From the NCBI GenBank assembly GCA_009838625.1, contig VXRG01000087.1, positions 1 through 63,698 on the forward strand: 63,698 bases of DNA, in the 5' to 3' direction. This DNA is from Caldilineaceae bacterium SB0664_bin_27 (GTDB taxonomy: Bacteria; Chloroflexota; Anaerolineae; Caldilineales; Caldilineaceae). Made by a program: the position numbers and the translations under genes. Below the pieces are notes generated by a model, which was given only the letters and a program-made list of their open reading frames with translations, was not told the origin of the DNA and searched no databases. This document shows positions 1 to 8,640 of the stretch, one piece after another; within the stretch, counting starts at the first letter, position 1; each line of letters begins with the position of its first letter.

Positions 1-39
1 GGGCGCAGAAGGGGCCGCGAAGGTGTTGCATTTTCGGCG

Positions 40-144
40 AAAGTGTAACATTCCTGGTTTTGGGGCTCCTGACCAGAGAGAAATAGGGGCAAACTGGGGC
101 GAAAAATGTTACAAAAAAATGTTCCAATGGGGATGTTACACTTT
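40..144. repeat. Inverted repeat with internal ATGTTMC direct repeats
   Basis: The arm AAAGTGTAACATTCC at 40-54 is matched by its reverse complement GGATGTTACACTTT at 131-144 (one base shorter). Between and overlapping the right arm are three direct copies of ATGTT(A/C)C at 106, 119 and 133, spaced 13-14 bases. The pattern resembles a cluster of protein-binding sites, but no gene beside it identifies a binder. Confidence 0.5.
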
Positions 145-552
145 TGGTCAAAAATCGGGGGAAATGGAGACGTCGCGGGAGCCCGTTTTCGAGCTGATTC
201 TAGCGGGAAAATCGGTGGGGAAACGCGATGGTTCGGGAAAAGTGTTGTACAACTTTTGCACAAGTTTTGTAGAGGTCATGGGGGGCCGTACAAAACAGAA
301 AGGGAAGGGATTGGCACGTGCCTGGTTGCATGCCGATGTATATGAAATTCGTCCAAATTTCGGAGGGTACGTCCCAAGATAACAAGAATTTTACGCGAAC
401 AGAGGCGGTTGCCCTGCAATTTCGGGAAAAGGGGATGCGAGGAGAAGATGAAGAAGGAGGCGTTGGAGATTGGGACGGTGGGGACGGGCCGCGTGGTGGC
501 GATGAAGGTGTAGTTTGTGGTCAGAGGACTGTGACTTCAGGCGGTGCGGCTT

Positions 553-586
553 GGGGGCGCGAGGGCAGGCACAATGCCTGCCTTTA
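553..586. repeat. Dispersed palindromic repeat, copy A
   Basis: A G-run is followed by GAGGGCAGGC, a short ACAAT loop and GCCTGCCT, forming a 7-8 bp stem (563-570 with 576-583). The same element occurs at 23723-23756 with a perfect 8 bp stem. Two intergenic copies 23 kb apart point to a dispersed REP-like element rather than a gene-specific terminator. Confidence 0.6.
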
Positions 587-695
587 CCGGACTTATGCGT
601 TGGGAGACGGGGGAAAGCAGGGGAGGCAGGAGCGGTTGGTCGGAGGTTTCAGCGCCGGGACATCGACGGGGCCGAGGTTTCCCTGCTGGCAATGA

Positions 696-1532
696 CTAAG
701 CAAATCGTTCGGCCAGTGTTTCCTCATAGGGCCTGGACCTGTGGTAGATGAGCGGGTTCTGCAGGTCGTCGTCGAGCAGGTCGCCGATCTCATAGCTGGC
801 GAACTGTTCATCGTTGAGGATGTTCTGTTTGCCGTTAAAGGTGCAACCGTCGGGCATGAAACCGCATGTCATCGCACGCCGCCAGCCCGGCGTCATGTTG
901 GCGCCAGCGCCGTGAGCGATGAGGCCGTTGTGAAAGGAGGCGGAACCGGCTTTCATTTCGGCCGGGGCCGCCATGATGTCTTTCCACTGCGGGTAGACGC
1001 GAAAGATGTCGCCGATGTTTTCGCCGATACTGACGTTGTCGAAAGTTGCCGTTTTGTGGCTACCGGGCAGGAAGTAGAGACAGCCGTTCTGCAGTGTGGC
1101 GTCGTCGAGGGCGACCCAGAGACTGAGCGTCTCCCGGGAGGAGTAGGACCAGAATGGATTGTCGAGATGCCAGCCGGTGGGGTTGGCCCACGGCTGTTTG
1201 ATCAATGCCTGATCATGCCAGATGCGTACACCTTCCACCCCGGCCAGTTCTGCGGCCAACTTGCCAAGGCGCGGGTCCAGTATCAGGCGCCGGACGTCAA
1301 TACTGTCCTGCCATAGATTGATTCGCTGGACGAAAACGTAGTCATAGTAGGACTCTTCACGGTCCTCGTCCACTTCCTGGTTGAACATCTTCTGCTTTCC
1401 ACGCTGGCGCACAGCTCCGTCAACGGCCTGCCGCCAGGTGTCCAGTTCGTCCGGGGTGAGGAAGTCGTGAAGGACCACAAACCCGTTTTCCCGGTATGAG
1501 TCGATCTGTTCCTGAGTCAAGTCAGTGTTCAT
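696..1532 (-). CDS. Phytanoyl-CoA dioxygenase (PhyH) family protein
   Basis: Predicted Fe(II)/2-oxoglutarate-dependent oxygenase of 278 residues, the usual size of bacterial PhyH proteins. The metal triad is visible as H122-x-D124 and the distal H207, followed by an arginine near 218 that would bind 2-oxoglutarate. Such enzymes hydroxylate diverse small molecules, and the true substrate cannot be read from sequence. The ATG follows a GAGGGA-like ribosome site. It is the last gene of the minus-strand block that starts with the peptide importer, but a strong hairpin at 1602-1631 separates it from the receptor gene, so its expression may be partly independent. Cytoplasmic; no signal peptide. Confidence 0.88.
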   Translation of the reverse strand: MNTDLTQEQIDSYRENGFVVLHDFLTPDELDTWRQAVDGAVRQRGKQKMFNQEVDEDREESYYDYVFVQRINLWQDSIDVRRLILDPRLGKLAAELAGVEGVRIWHDQALIKQPWANPTGWHLDNPFWSYSSRETLSLWVALDDATLQNGCLYFLPGSHKTATFDNVSIGENIGDIFRVYPQWKDIMAAPAEMKAGSASFHNGLIAHGAGANMTPGWRRAMTCGFMPDGCTFNGKQNILNDEQFASYEIGDLLDDDLQNPLIYHRSRPYEETLAERFA

Positions 1533-1601
1533 GCTTCCCTCAATTGTGTCGCAGGCTTCGCACCTGGTTTTCTTATCGACAGGTCCGTCGGGGCGGAAAG
1601 A

Positions 1602-1631
1602 TTAGGGCCGACACAGTCGCGCCGGCCCTAA
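1602..1631 (-). terminator. Intergenic hairpin after the receptor gene
   Basis: TTAGGGCCG (1602-1610) and CGGCCCTAA (1623-1631) form a perfect 9 bp stem with a 12-base loop, 47 bases past the receptor stop on the minus strand. No strong U-tract follows, so it could be a partial terminator or an mRNA-stabilising stem that keeps receptor mRNA abundant. Confidence 0.5.
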
Positions 1632-1677
1632 CTAACTGCCTAAGTCTTACTACAAGGCTAACTCCGTCGCGTCGCGC

Positions 1678-3501
1678 CTATTCGGCCGGGCCAAGCTGTC
1701 CGGTCAGAATCTGGATGACGACGAAGGAGTCGGCGTAGGGGCTGTTGACGTAGATCGGGTCGCCTTCGGGCAGCCAACCGCTGGCAAAACGGCTGGGAAC
1801 CGGGTTGTTGCCGTAGCGTTCCCACAGAGGAATCTGCGGCAGCAGTTCATTGTAGGCCATGGCGATCTTGTCCAGCGCCGCGATCTGCATCATGGCGTCA
1901 CCGCCGGAGCCGGCCTCCTTGGTCAGCGCCCACAGGTCGACGTCGCCGACGCTGTCCGTGCTGACATTCAGGTCGAAGGACATGCCCGGAAGCTCGATGC
2001 TACCGGCGCCAGATGCGCCTACGCCCGTCGCGGCGGCGTTGTGCGTGCTGAAGTCATTCTCGTAGGAGAAGGACGGGTGGGGATTGCCTGCGCCCCAGCC
2101 GCGAATCGCCAACTCGAATTTGCCTTCGTTGACATCAATCGGGTGCTGCTGGAAGTTCACGCCGCGGAAGCTAGTCTTGAAGCCGAAAGCGGTCAGTTGC
2201 TCTGCAGCATTCTCAGCTGCGGCAGACCAGTCGGAATACTCGGCAGGTGCGGTCAGCTCCCACTCCATGCGGGCGCCAGTGTCGTCCATCCAAACACCGT
2301 CATCGGCGCGAGTGAAGCCGATATCGAGCAACATCTGCTCCGCCTTCTCCAGATCCTGGCTGTACGGATTCAGGTTTGCGCGCGTATCCTCACTCAGCCA
2401 CAAGGGTGTGATGTTGTCAGAGAAACCACACATGCACTCCTGTGCCACACCCGATTCGGCCAGCGAGACAAATGCGTTCTCTTCAAAGTTGATGGCGTAG
2501 GCCAGGGCTTGCCGGACCTCTTTCATGTTGAAGGGATGGATCGTGTGGTTGAAATAGAGGGCCGGGCCACCGTAGATGGGGGCGCGGATGATGCGATAGC
2601 CGAGGGACATGAACTCGCGCTCGGTGGCGGGCGGGAAGCCGTGCGTGGCATAGTCGACGTCGCCGGAGAGGACGAGCGGCGTTACTACCGGCGTCTCACC
2701 GTTGTAGTTTACCATGCGGTCGAAGCGCACCGTGTCAGCCCAGTAGGAGGTCTCGACTTTGTTGAGAATCATCTGGGACTCGGTGATGCTGGCAGGGTCG
2801 ATCGCGTAGGGCCCCAGAACGACCATTTCGTCCGGGCGCAGCTCATTGAACTCCTGCAGCAGCTGCTTCCAGTCGTCGTCCTCGTTGGTCATGCCGGCCT
2901 CTACCAGGTCGCGTGTGCGCTGGGCAAAGTCTCCATAGACTGAAGAGGCGGTGATATGCACCTCGCGCAGCACGCGGCGGGGCACGGTCGTGGAGGGGCC
3001 GCTGAGAACAAAGTCGACGGTGTGATCATCCACGGCCTGTACGTCGTCGAGGAAGCGCCAAACAGTCTGGCTGAGCAGGCGGGAGATGCTGAATGTGTCG
3101 ACAACATCCTGCGAGGTGAAGTCGCTGCCGTCGCTCCACTGAGCTCCCTGTATCAGGCTGACGCGCAAAGTGACGTCATCAACCCATTCCCAGGACTCAC
3201 CGGCTACGGGCATCCAGCTGCCGTCGGCCCAAAGGAACATGAACAGAGGCGGTTCCATCAGAGCGCGGTAGATGCCCAGAGTCATACCGTTGGTGACCCA
3301 GGTATTGAAGTGGCCGGTAGGCGGGGGGGCATAGGGCCAGGCGGGGTGGAATTCAGAGACACCCGTTCCCGACGAAGCAGCCTCTTCTTCGGAAGCCGCC
3401 GGAGCGGCTTCACCGCCACTCATGTCTGCCGCCGGCGCACCGCAGGCGCTGAAAACGAGCGCGGCGATCAGCGCAATTGCGAGCAATAATCTTCGATTCA
3501 T
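1678..3501 (-). CDS. Peptide-type ABC transporter substrate-binding lipoprotein (SBP_bac_5)
   Basis: Periplasmic-type receptor of 607 residues for a dipeptide/oligopeptide importer. The N-terminus is a lipoprotein signal: MNRR, a hydrophobic core and a lipobox ending at C20, then a Ser/Ala/Glu-rich tether. The body shows family 5 features, including a conserved region around RQALAYAINFEE and the long two-lobe architecture. It is the receptor for the permease/ATPase genes upstream on the same strand, here at the far end of the operon. An AAGGAGG-like site precedes the ATG. The ligand may be a peptide or another solute, since this family also binds sugars, nickel and opines. Confidence 0.92.
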   Translation of the reverse strand: MNRRLLLAIALIAALVFSACGAPAADMSGGEAAPAASEEEAASSGTGVSEFHPAWPYAPPPTGHFNTWVTNGMTLGIYRALMEPPLFMFLWADGSWMPVAGESWEWVDDVTLRVSLIQGAQWSDGSDFTSQDVVDTFSISRLLSQTVWRFLDDVQAVDDHTVDFVLSGPSTTVPRRVLREVHITASSVYGDFAQRTRDLVEAGMTNEDDDWKQLLQEFNELRPDEMVVLGPYAIDPASITESQMILNKVETSYWADTVRFDRMVNYNGETPVVTPLVLSGDVDYATHGFPPATEREFMSLGYRIIRAPIYGGPALYFNHTIHPFNMKEVRQALAYAINFEENAFVSLAESGVAQECMCGFSDNITPLWLSEDTRANLNPYSQDLEKAEQMLLDIGFTRADDGVWMDDTGARMEWELTAPAEYSDWSAAAENAAEQLTAFGFKTSFRGVNFQQHPIDVNEGKFELAIRGWGAGNPHPSFSYENDFSTHNAAATGVGASGAGSIELPGMSFDLNVSTDSVGDVDLWALTKEAGSGGDAMMQIAALDKIAMAYNELLPQIPLWERYGNNPVPSRFASGWLPEGDPIYVNSPYADSFVVIQILTGQLGPAE

Positions 3502-3600
3502 TCTTTATCCTCCTTAAGGATATTAGAGAAACTGCGGGGACAAAGAGACGACGAGGGGGGCCACACATAGGAGCGCGCAAGGTGCGCACGCCTTAACGGG

Positions 3601-3792
3601 TTACCGCTCTCGACGCTTTCCCCATTGCACGAGTAGAACTACAAGAAGCAGATATACAAGCCCGATACCCAGAGTGAACTGGGTGATTACGTATTCGGCC
3701 GTCCCCTTTTCCAGAAAAAGCAGGAGTGCGCCGGCCACGAAGGCGATGTAGAACCCGATGTGAAATGCTGCCCTACCAAGAAAGGGATCCAC
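3601..3792 (-). CDS. Small two-helix membrane protein in the peptide importer operon
   Basis: A 63-residue protein with two clear transmembrane helices (about 9-28 and 36-56) and a basic C-terminus WGKRRER, so the tail is probably cytoplasmic. It begins with GTG preceded by an AGGG-type site. It lies in the same direction between the second ATPase and the receptor genes, 70 bases after the ATPase stop. I do not recognise a family. It may be an accessory subunit or a small stabilising protein. Its position and clean topology argue that it is real, but its short length keeps confidence moderate. Confidence 0.55.
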   Translation of the reverse strand: MDPFLGRAAFHIGFYIAFVAGALLLFLEKGTAEYVITQFTLGIGLVYLLLVVLLVQWGKRRER

Positions 3793-3862
3793 GGATTCCC
3801 TGATTCCTCATTCCGGACATGAACCAAACTGACAGTATGAGTGCGGAAATTCCGCTACGGAT

Positions 3863-4891
3863 TCAGACGATCAGACTCGGTTCCGACTTGCGCACTGGGC
3901 AGGCTACGCTACCGCCATCTGATATATGTTCCAACAGCGGGACGGCAGTGTCGCATTCGCCTTCAACAATGTAGGGGCAGCGCGGGTGAAATGTGCAGCC
4001 CGTCGGCAGATTCAGCAGGCTTGGAATCTCTGCGCTGCGCAGTTCAAGATGTACTTTTTTCTTGGCCAGTTCCGGATCGGCTTCAGGCACAGCCCCCAGT
4101 AAAGCCTGTGTATAGGGGTGGCGTGAGTCGGTTATGAGGCGGGGCGTTGGCCCCTCTTCAACAATTCGCCCAAGATACATGACGGTGATGCGACCCTCCC
4201 AGGCAAAGTATTTTGCCAGAGCCAGGTCGTGCGTAATGAAAAGGAAGGTAACATCAAACTCATCCTTCAGGCGTGAAAGCATGTTCAGCAGGCTCACGCG
4301 AATCGACACATCCACCATAGAGACTGCTTCGTCGGCGACGATGAACTTCGGCTCGACCGTCAGAGCCCTGGCCACCGATACGCGCTGGCGCTGTCCCCCA
4401 CTCAACTGGTGGGGATATTTGTCGAGGAATTCGGCCACTGGGGTCAGATCAACGATCTCGAGCAGCTCCGCGGCCCGTCTCTCGACATCGCGACGGCGCT
4501 CTCTTCTGCCGCTACCGTTTGCACTCCCGGACGACCTCTGCGCCTGGTGGCGCAGGAGCGGAGCGGCGATCATCTGGCGTACGGTCTGGGTCGGATTTAG
4601 AGAGGCGTAAGGGTCTTGATGGATGATCTGGACAGCGCGACGGTACTGCTGGTAATCGGCCTTGTCCATAGCGGAGATGTCCTGCCCCTGATAGAGGATC
4701 TGTCCCTCTGAAGGCGGCAGAAGACCGACAACCATGCGGCCTGTCGTACTCTTGCCGCAGCCGCTCTCCCCTACAAGACAGACGATTTCTCCGGGTTCGA
4801 TGTCAAGCGAAATCGAGTCAACCGCCGTGACCTGGTCGCGACCACTGCCGAAGTATTTGGTTACATTGCGAAGTTCGATAATTGGCGCCAT
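3863..4891 (-). CDS. Peptide ABC transporter ATP-binding protein (OppF/DppF type)
   Basis: ATPase subunit of 342 residues. Walker A GESGCGKST sits at about 41-49, the signature LSGGQRQR near 163, and a Walker B with D-E follows. The C-terminus has the oligo_HPY element, PTGCTFHPRCPY followed by a conserved cysteine pattern, which is specific to peptide importers. A basic Ser/Gly/Arg-rich insertion (around 118-135) is longer than usual in the helical domain. It pairs with the adjacent OppD-type ATPase to power the two permeases. Confidence 0.93.
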   Translation of the reverse strand: MAPIIELRNVTKYFGSGRDQVTAVDSISLDIEPGEIVCLVGESGCGKSTTGRMVVGLLPPSEGQILYQGQDISAMDKADYQQYRRAVQIIHQDPYASLNPTQTVRQMIAAPLLRHQAQRSSGSANGSGRRERRRDVERRAAELLEIVDLTPVAEFLDKYPHQLSGGQRQRVSVARALTVEPKFIVADEAVSMVDVSIRVSLLNMLSRLKDEFDVTFLFITHDLALAKYFAWEGRITVMYLGRIVEEGPTPRLITDSRHPYTQALLGAVPEADPELAKKKVHLELRSAEIPSLLNLPTGCTFHPRCPYIVEGECDTAVPLLEHISDGGSVACPVRKSEPSLIV

Positions 4892-4954
4892 GCAAAGCGG
4901 CCTCCACTGGCCGCGCTGTTCTGTCTTTCCTTGCCGCCCTAAGCGGCGGTCTTG

Positions 4955-6028
4955 CTAAGTGCTCCTTCGGACGCGCAGCCCGTTGCGTTCGATATCCTCT
5001 TCCACGGCATCAGTATGCCAGCAAGCCGCAAAGTGGTTGTCGCCAACGCGTTCAAGCTGGGGTTCTTCGTTGCTACAGCGCTCGCTGGCATAGGGGCAGC
5101 GGGGATGGAACTTGCAGCCCGCCGGCAGATTGATCAGGTCGGGCGGCGAGCCGGGGATCGACGAGAGTTCCTCAAAGCCGCCGGTAACAGTCGGGACGGC
5201 CCGGATCAATCCCAAGGAATAGGGATGACGGGGTCGGTAAAATATGTCCTCTACCGGGCCGAGTTCCACAACTTGGCCGGCGTACATGGTCGCAACTCTG
5301 TCGGCCAACTCAGCGGCGATTGCGAGGTCGTGCGAGATGAAAAGCATCGTAAAGTGCAGGTCTTCTTTCAAACGACGAAGCAGATCGATGATAGTGCGCT
5401 GGGTGAGAATATCCAGTGCGGTCGTCGGCTCGTCAAGAATCAGAATCTGCGGATCCAGAAGCAGCGAGATAGCGATGAGCGTGCGCTGGCGCATGCCCCC
5501 GCTCAGTTCATGGGCATAGGAGTCAATGACTCGCGCGGGGTCAAGTTGTACGAAACGGAGCAGATCGAGGAAGCGCTCGCGTACTTCCTCCCTGTTGTTC
5601 CAGCGATGGGCTTTGGCGGTGTCCCACACCTGATCCCACACTTTGAGGACGGGATTGAAGGCGTTGAGCGCCGACTGAAAAACCATAGCGCAGTCGCGCC
5701 AACGAAACTCGCGCAGTGGGCCGTCTGCCAGTGACAGAACATCCAATTCACGGCCGTCGCGGCGGTAAATGATCTTGCCAGGGCTGACTTCAGCAGTTTC
5801 GACCAGGAGCCGCACGATTCCCAGTCCCAGCGTGGTCTTGCCGGAGCCGCTCTCTCCGATGAGGGCCAGGCTCTCCCCCGCCTTCAGGTCCAGGGTAACG
5901 CCGCGCACGGCCTGGACGCTGCCCTTACGAGTACGGTAGCTTACATGAACGTCCTGCAGACTCAGGGGAGGCTGGCTGCCGTTCTCATCTATGTTCTGGT
6001 GCCAGGAAAGGTCCGTGGCTTGGCTCAT
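4955..6028 (-). CDS. Peptide ABC transporter ATP-binding protein (OppD/DppD type)
   Basis: ATPase subunit of 357 residues with Walker A GESGSGKTT, signature LSGGMRQR, Walker B ILILDEPTTALD, and the C-terminal peptide-importer motif LPAGCKFHPRCPYASERC. The M in LSGGMRQR is typical of OppD/DppD-like subunits, against Q in the OppF type next door. It begins 21 bases after the permease stop, in the same operon. Together the two ATPases form the cytoplasmic motor. Confidence 0.93.
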   Translation of the reverse strand: MSQATDLSWHQNIDENGSQPPLSLQDVHVSYRTRKGSVQAVRGVTLDLKAGESLALIGESGSGKTTLGLGIVRLLVETAEVSPGKIIYRRDGRELDVLSLADGPLREFRWRDCAMVFQSALNAFNPVLKVWDQVWDTAKAHRWNNREEVRERFLDLLRFVQLDPARVIDSYAHELSGGMRQRTLIAISLLLDPQILILDEPTTALDILTQRTIIDLLRRLKEDLHFTMLFISHDLAIAAELADRVATMYAGQVVELGPVEDIFYRPRHPYSLGLIRAVPTVTGGFEELSSIPGSPPDLINLPAGCKFHPRCPYASERCSNEEPQLERVGDNHFAACWHTDAVEEDIERNGLRVRRST

Positions 6029-6049
6029 AGGCGGGTTGCAACCGATCCT

Positions 6050-6958
6050 CTACTCGCTGGCTCGCAGGCGAGGATTGAAAACCAACTCCAAGGAGCGGGT
6101 CATGGAAATGATCGCCAGCTGGAGAATGGCAATTGCGACAATGGGCGCCATGATGTACCAGACGCTGTCCTTATAGAATATCGCGCCCCGTACCCAGGCA
6201 AGCTGAATCATTACGCTCCAGTTGCCTGCAGAGATGGGAACAAGGCCCAGGAAGACGAGGCCCGCCTGCTGGTACACAGCAAAGGTCATCCCCAGGGCAA
6301 AGCTGACGACTATATAAGGCATCATGTTAGGCACCATCTCTCTGAGGACGATGTGCCAAACACCCAGGTCGAGCGCTCTAGCCGCCTCGATAAAGTCACG
6401 CTGTTTTAGCGAGAGAGCCTGCGCCCGCAAAGCCCGCAGTAGAGTCGGCCAATTCAGCAGGCCCATTAATATGCCCAGCAAAGTCAGGCTGTTGAGAGAA
6501 ATGAAGGCGGCCAGCACGGCGAGCAACGGGAATTGGGGAATCGTCAGGATGATATCGGTGACAGACATAATGGCACTGTCAACCCAGCCGCCAATGAATC
6601 CGCTGAGCGTGCCAAAGACGACTGCGATCACAGTCGAGATCATTGCTGCCAGGAAGGCCACATAGATGACATCTTTGCCACCGTTGACGATCTGGGACCA
6701 GATGTCCCGGCCCTGATGATCAGTCCCCAAAGGGTGTTCGATGGTCGGTGTGATATAGATCTTGTCGATCTTGGTCTTTGTATCCAGTTCGATTATCAGG
6801 GGGCCTGCATAGGAGAGCAGAATCATGAATATAACCACGAGGAAGCCGATAAATCCGACGCGATTATAGGACAGCAGGCGCACGAAAGTCCGAAACCCTT
6901 TCCATGCACTTGTAAGGAGACTGTCGGTCTGTTCGCCTTCCCACCCTTGTGCCGTCAT
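6050..6958 (-). CDS. Peptide ABC transporter permease (OppC/DppC type)
   Basis: Inner-membrane permease of 302 residues with an N-terminal cytoplasmic segment, a first transmembrane helix near 33-55, then a periplasmic loop containing the PLGTDHQGRDIWSQ motif typical of DppC, and a binding-protein-dependent transport domain with the EAARALD coupling-helix motif near 190. It is the second permease of the operon and would pair with the gene immediately upstream. Confidence 0.92.
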   Translation of the reverse strand: MTAQGWEGEQTDSLLTSAWKGFRTFVRLLSYNRVGFIGFLVVIFMILLSYAGPLIIELDTKTKIDKIYITPTIEHPLGTDHQGRDIWSQIVNGGKDVIYVAFLAAMISTVIAVVFGTLSGFIGGWVDSAIMSVTDIILTIPQFPLLAVLAAFISLNSLTLLGILMGLLNWPTLLRALRAQALSLKQRDFIEAARALDLGVWHIVLREMVPNMMPYIVVSFALGMTFAVYQQAGLVFLGLVPISAGNWSVMIQLAWVRGAIFYKDSVWYIMAPIVAIAILQLAIISMTRSLELVFNPRLRASE

Positions 6959-7067
6959 TTATTCTGTCCTGAGCTTCCTGGGGCGATGTATGTCTGCGCT
7001 CGCTTCAGGCAGTTGGCAAACTGTGGCTGCACCGCAAAACGTAAAGTTGGCCATTATAACGTCAGAC

Positions 7068-8150
7068 TCAGTTGTCCTGCAATTTTATGCGGGGGTCGAG
7101 CCAACCGTAGAGGACATCTGCAAAGAAATTTGCAAAGATGACCGAGAAGGTAATGATCAGGAAGATCCCCTGCATTAAGGTATAGTCGCGCTGGTTAATG
7201 GCCTGTCCTAACATTCTGCCGATACCTCCATACTCGAAGATCTGTTCCACCAGGAGGGAGCCGCCGACAACGAAGCCTATGCGGATCGTCAGAATCGTAA
7301 ATAGCGGCAGTATCGCGTTGCGGCCTACATAGGCAGTTGTGATGCGCCACTCCTTCAGCCCGCGCGCTTTAGCAATGGTCACATAGTCTTCTCCCAACGT
7401 ACTGATCGTATTGCTCTTCATGCTCAGCATCCAGAATCCAATGCTTGTCAGTACATAGGTAGAGATGGGCAGAGCCCCGTGGAAGAAGGCATCGAGGAAG
7501 AATTCAATATTCAGCCCGGGCGTCATACCAGAAGAGTAGGCGCCGCGCATTGCCGCGATCGGCAGGATTTTCCATTGTACGCCCAACCAGACGACGATGA
7601 GCAGGCCGATCAGAAAGTCCGGTACGGAGCTGACGACGGAGCTCAAGACTGTGAAGCCGTGATCGAGAAAGGTCTCTCGGCGGTAAGCCATGATTACGCC
7701 CAGCAGGACCCCAACTGTGAAGCTGATCAACAGCCCCGTTCCAACGCTGAACAGAGTCCAGGGCAGGAAGCGCAGTATCACTTCGGTGACGGTTGTGCCG
7801 GGGGAGAGGACGGACTGCCCAAAATTGCCTTTGGCCAGATTACCCAGGTAGGAAAAGTACTGAAGAATTACCGGTTGTTCCAGGTCGATGGCGAAGAGTG
7901 CGGCGGCCTGATCCTTTGCCTCGTGAACGGGCAAGCCGTAAGTGACAACAAGCTGGTTTACATAGATTTCGATCGGGTTGCCGGGCAGCAGGCGCACCAG
8001 AAAGAAGATGATGGTTGTAACAATGAAGATTGTAGCCAGCGCACGCAGGAACTTGCGGAAAAAGTAGGAGCCCCAGATAGCGCCGAGGATGGAGAGCGGG
8101 CTGTTGATACGCCCGGTACTGACGTTGCTAACGTCAGCCGCTGTCGCCAT
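7068..8150 (-). CDS. Peptide ABC transporter permease (OppB/DppB type)
   Basis: Inner-membrane permease of 360 residues and the first gene of the importer operon. It has an N-terminal helix near 35-57 with the LLPGNP motif characteristic of DppB, then a six-helix core with the coupling-loop motif DYVTIAKARGLKEW. The N-terminal extension before the first helix (about 30 residues) is slightly longer than common. The 490-base gap upstream, shared with the divergent malic enzyme gene, should contain the operon promoter. Confidence 0.92.
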   Translation of the reverse strand: MATAADVSNVSTGRINSPLSILGAIWGSYFFRKFLRALATIFIVTTIIFFLVRLLPGNPIEIYVNQLVVTYGLPVHEAKDQAAALFAIDLEQPVILQYFSYLGNLAKGNFGQSVLSPGTTVTEVILRFLPWTLFSVGTGLLISFTVGVLLGVIMAYRRETFLDHGFTVLSSVVSSVPDFLIGLLIVVWLGVQWKILPIAAMRGAYSSGMTPGLNIEFFLDAFFHGALPISTYVLTSIGFWMLSMKSNTISTLGEDYVTIAKARGLKEWRITTAYVGRNAILPLFTILTIRIGFVVGGSLLVEQIFEYGGIGRMLGQAINQRDYTLMQGIFLIITFSVIFANFFADVLYGWLDPRIKLQDN

Positions 8151-8640
8151 ATACGTTGTTCCGATCTATAAGTTGGACAGCTTTCAGGATTGCGTCCAAC
8201 CAGTATGGAGCAGGTAGACTGCCACTAGCTTCGGTGGGCCCGGCCCCAACCTTTGTGGGTAAAGGCGGCGTCCGGCAACTTCCGGCGTGAGTATAGCATA
8301 TGCCAACTGCAATGCAAATCTCCGGCTCTTACTCAAAAGCGAACATTGGCATTCAGTTCTGACGTAGAGATCGAAATTATCGAATAGACGCGGCGCCCAC
8401 AGGAGCTCATGACGCTGCGTAAGGTCTGTTTCCAGAATCGAAACGAGCCTCTTCCGCTCTAACGCAAGAGGATGTACGAAGCATTCTGAAAGTCCCCTTG
8501 TCACTATGCGAGCAGATCCACTATGCAAACTGATTTCCAAGGCCAAACGCTGGACCGGTTACCTTCCGGGTGTGCGCATCCACGCCACTTCGCATACAAT
8601 GAGCGCAGGCAAACATACCTTGATCACGCGGAGAAGCCTG
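8151..8640. other. Divergent intergenic region between importer operon and maeB
   Basis: Holds the start regions of two divergent transcription units. I find no protein-coding frame with support. A CCGG-rich imperfect hairpin lies around 8264-8290. No confident sigma-70 pair could be assigned. Confidence 0.45.

Larger units (their letters stand above)
1..695. other. Non-coding left end with short repeats
   Basis: I see no credible gene here. The reading frames that stay open have no recognisable protein features and odd composition. The stretch carries several copies of ATGTTAC/ATGTTCC (106-112, 119-125, 133-139) and an inverted copy, a perfect 10-base palindrome GTTGTACAAC at 244-253, and a GC-rich hairpin repeat near 553-586. 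It lies downstream of the minus-strand dioxygenase gene. Confidence 0.6.

Noticed and set aside
23..382. 119-codon frame at the left end
   Set aside because: Starts within repeats, has no ribosome site that fits and no family features; the region is better explained as non-coding.
2041..2943. Long open frame antisense to the receptor gene
   Set aside because: It mirrors a well-supported lipoprotein gene on the opposite strand, and its translation shows no domain. High G+C makes such frames common.
8184..8546. 120-codon frame upstream of maeB
   Set aside because: Lies in the divergent promoter region, has no motif, and would conflict with the upstream part of maeB.
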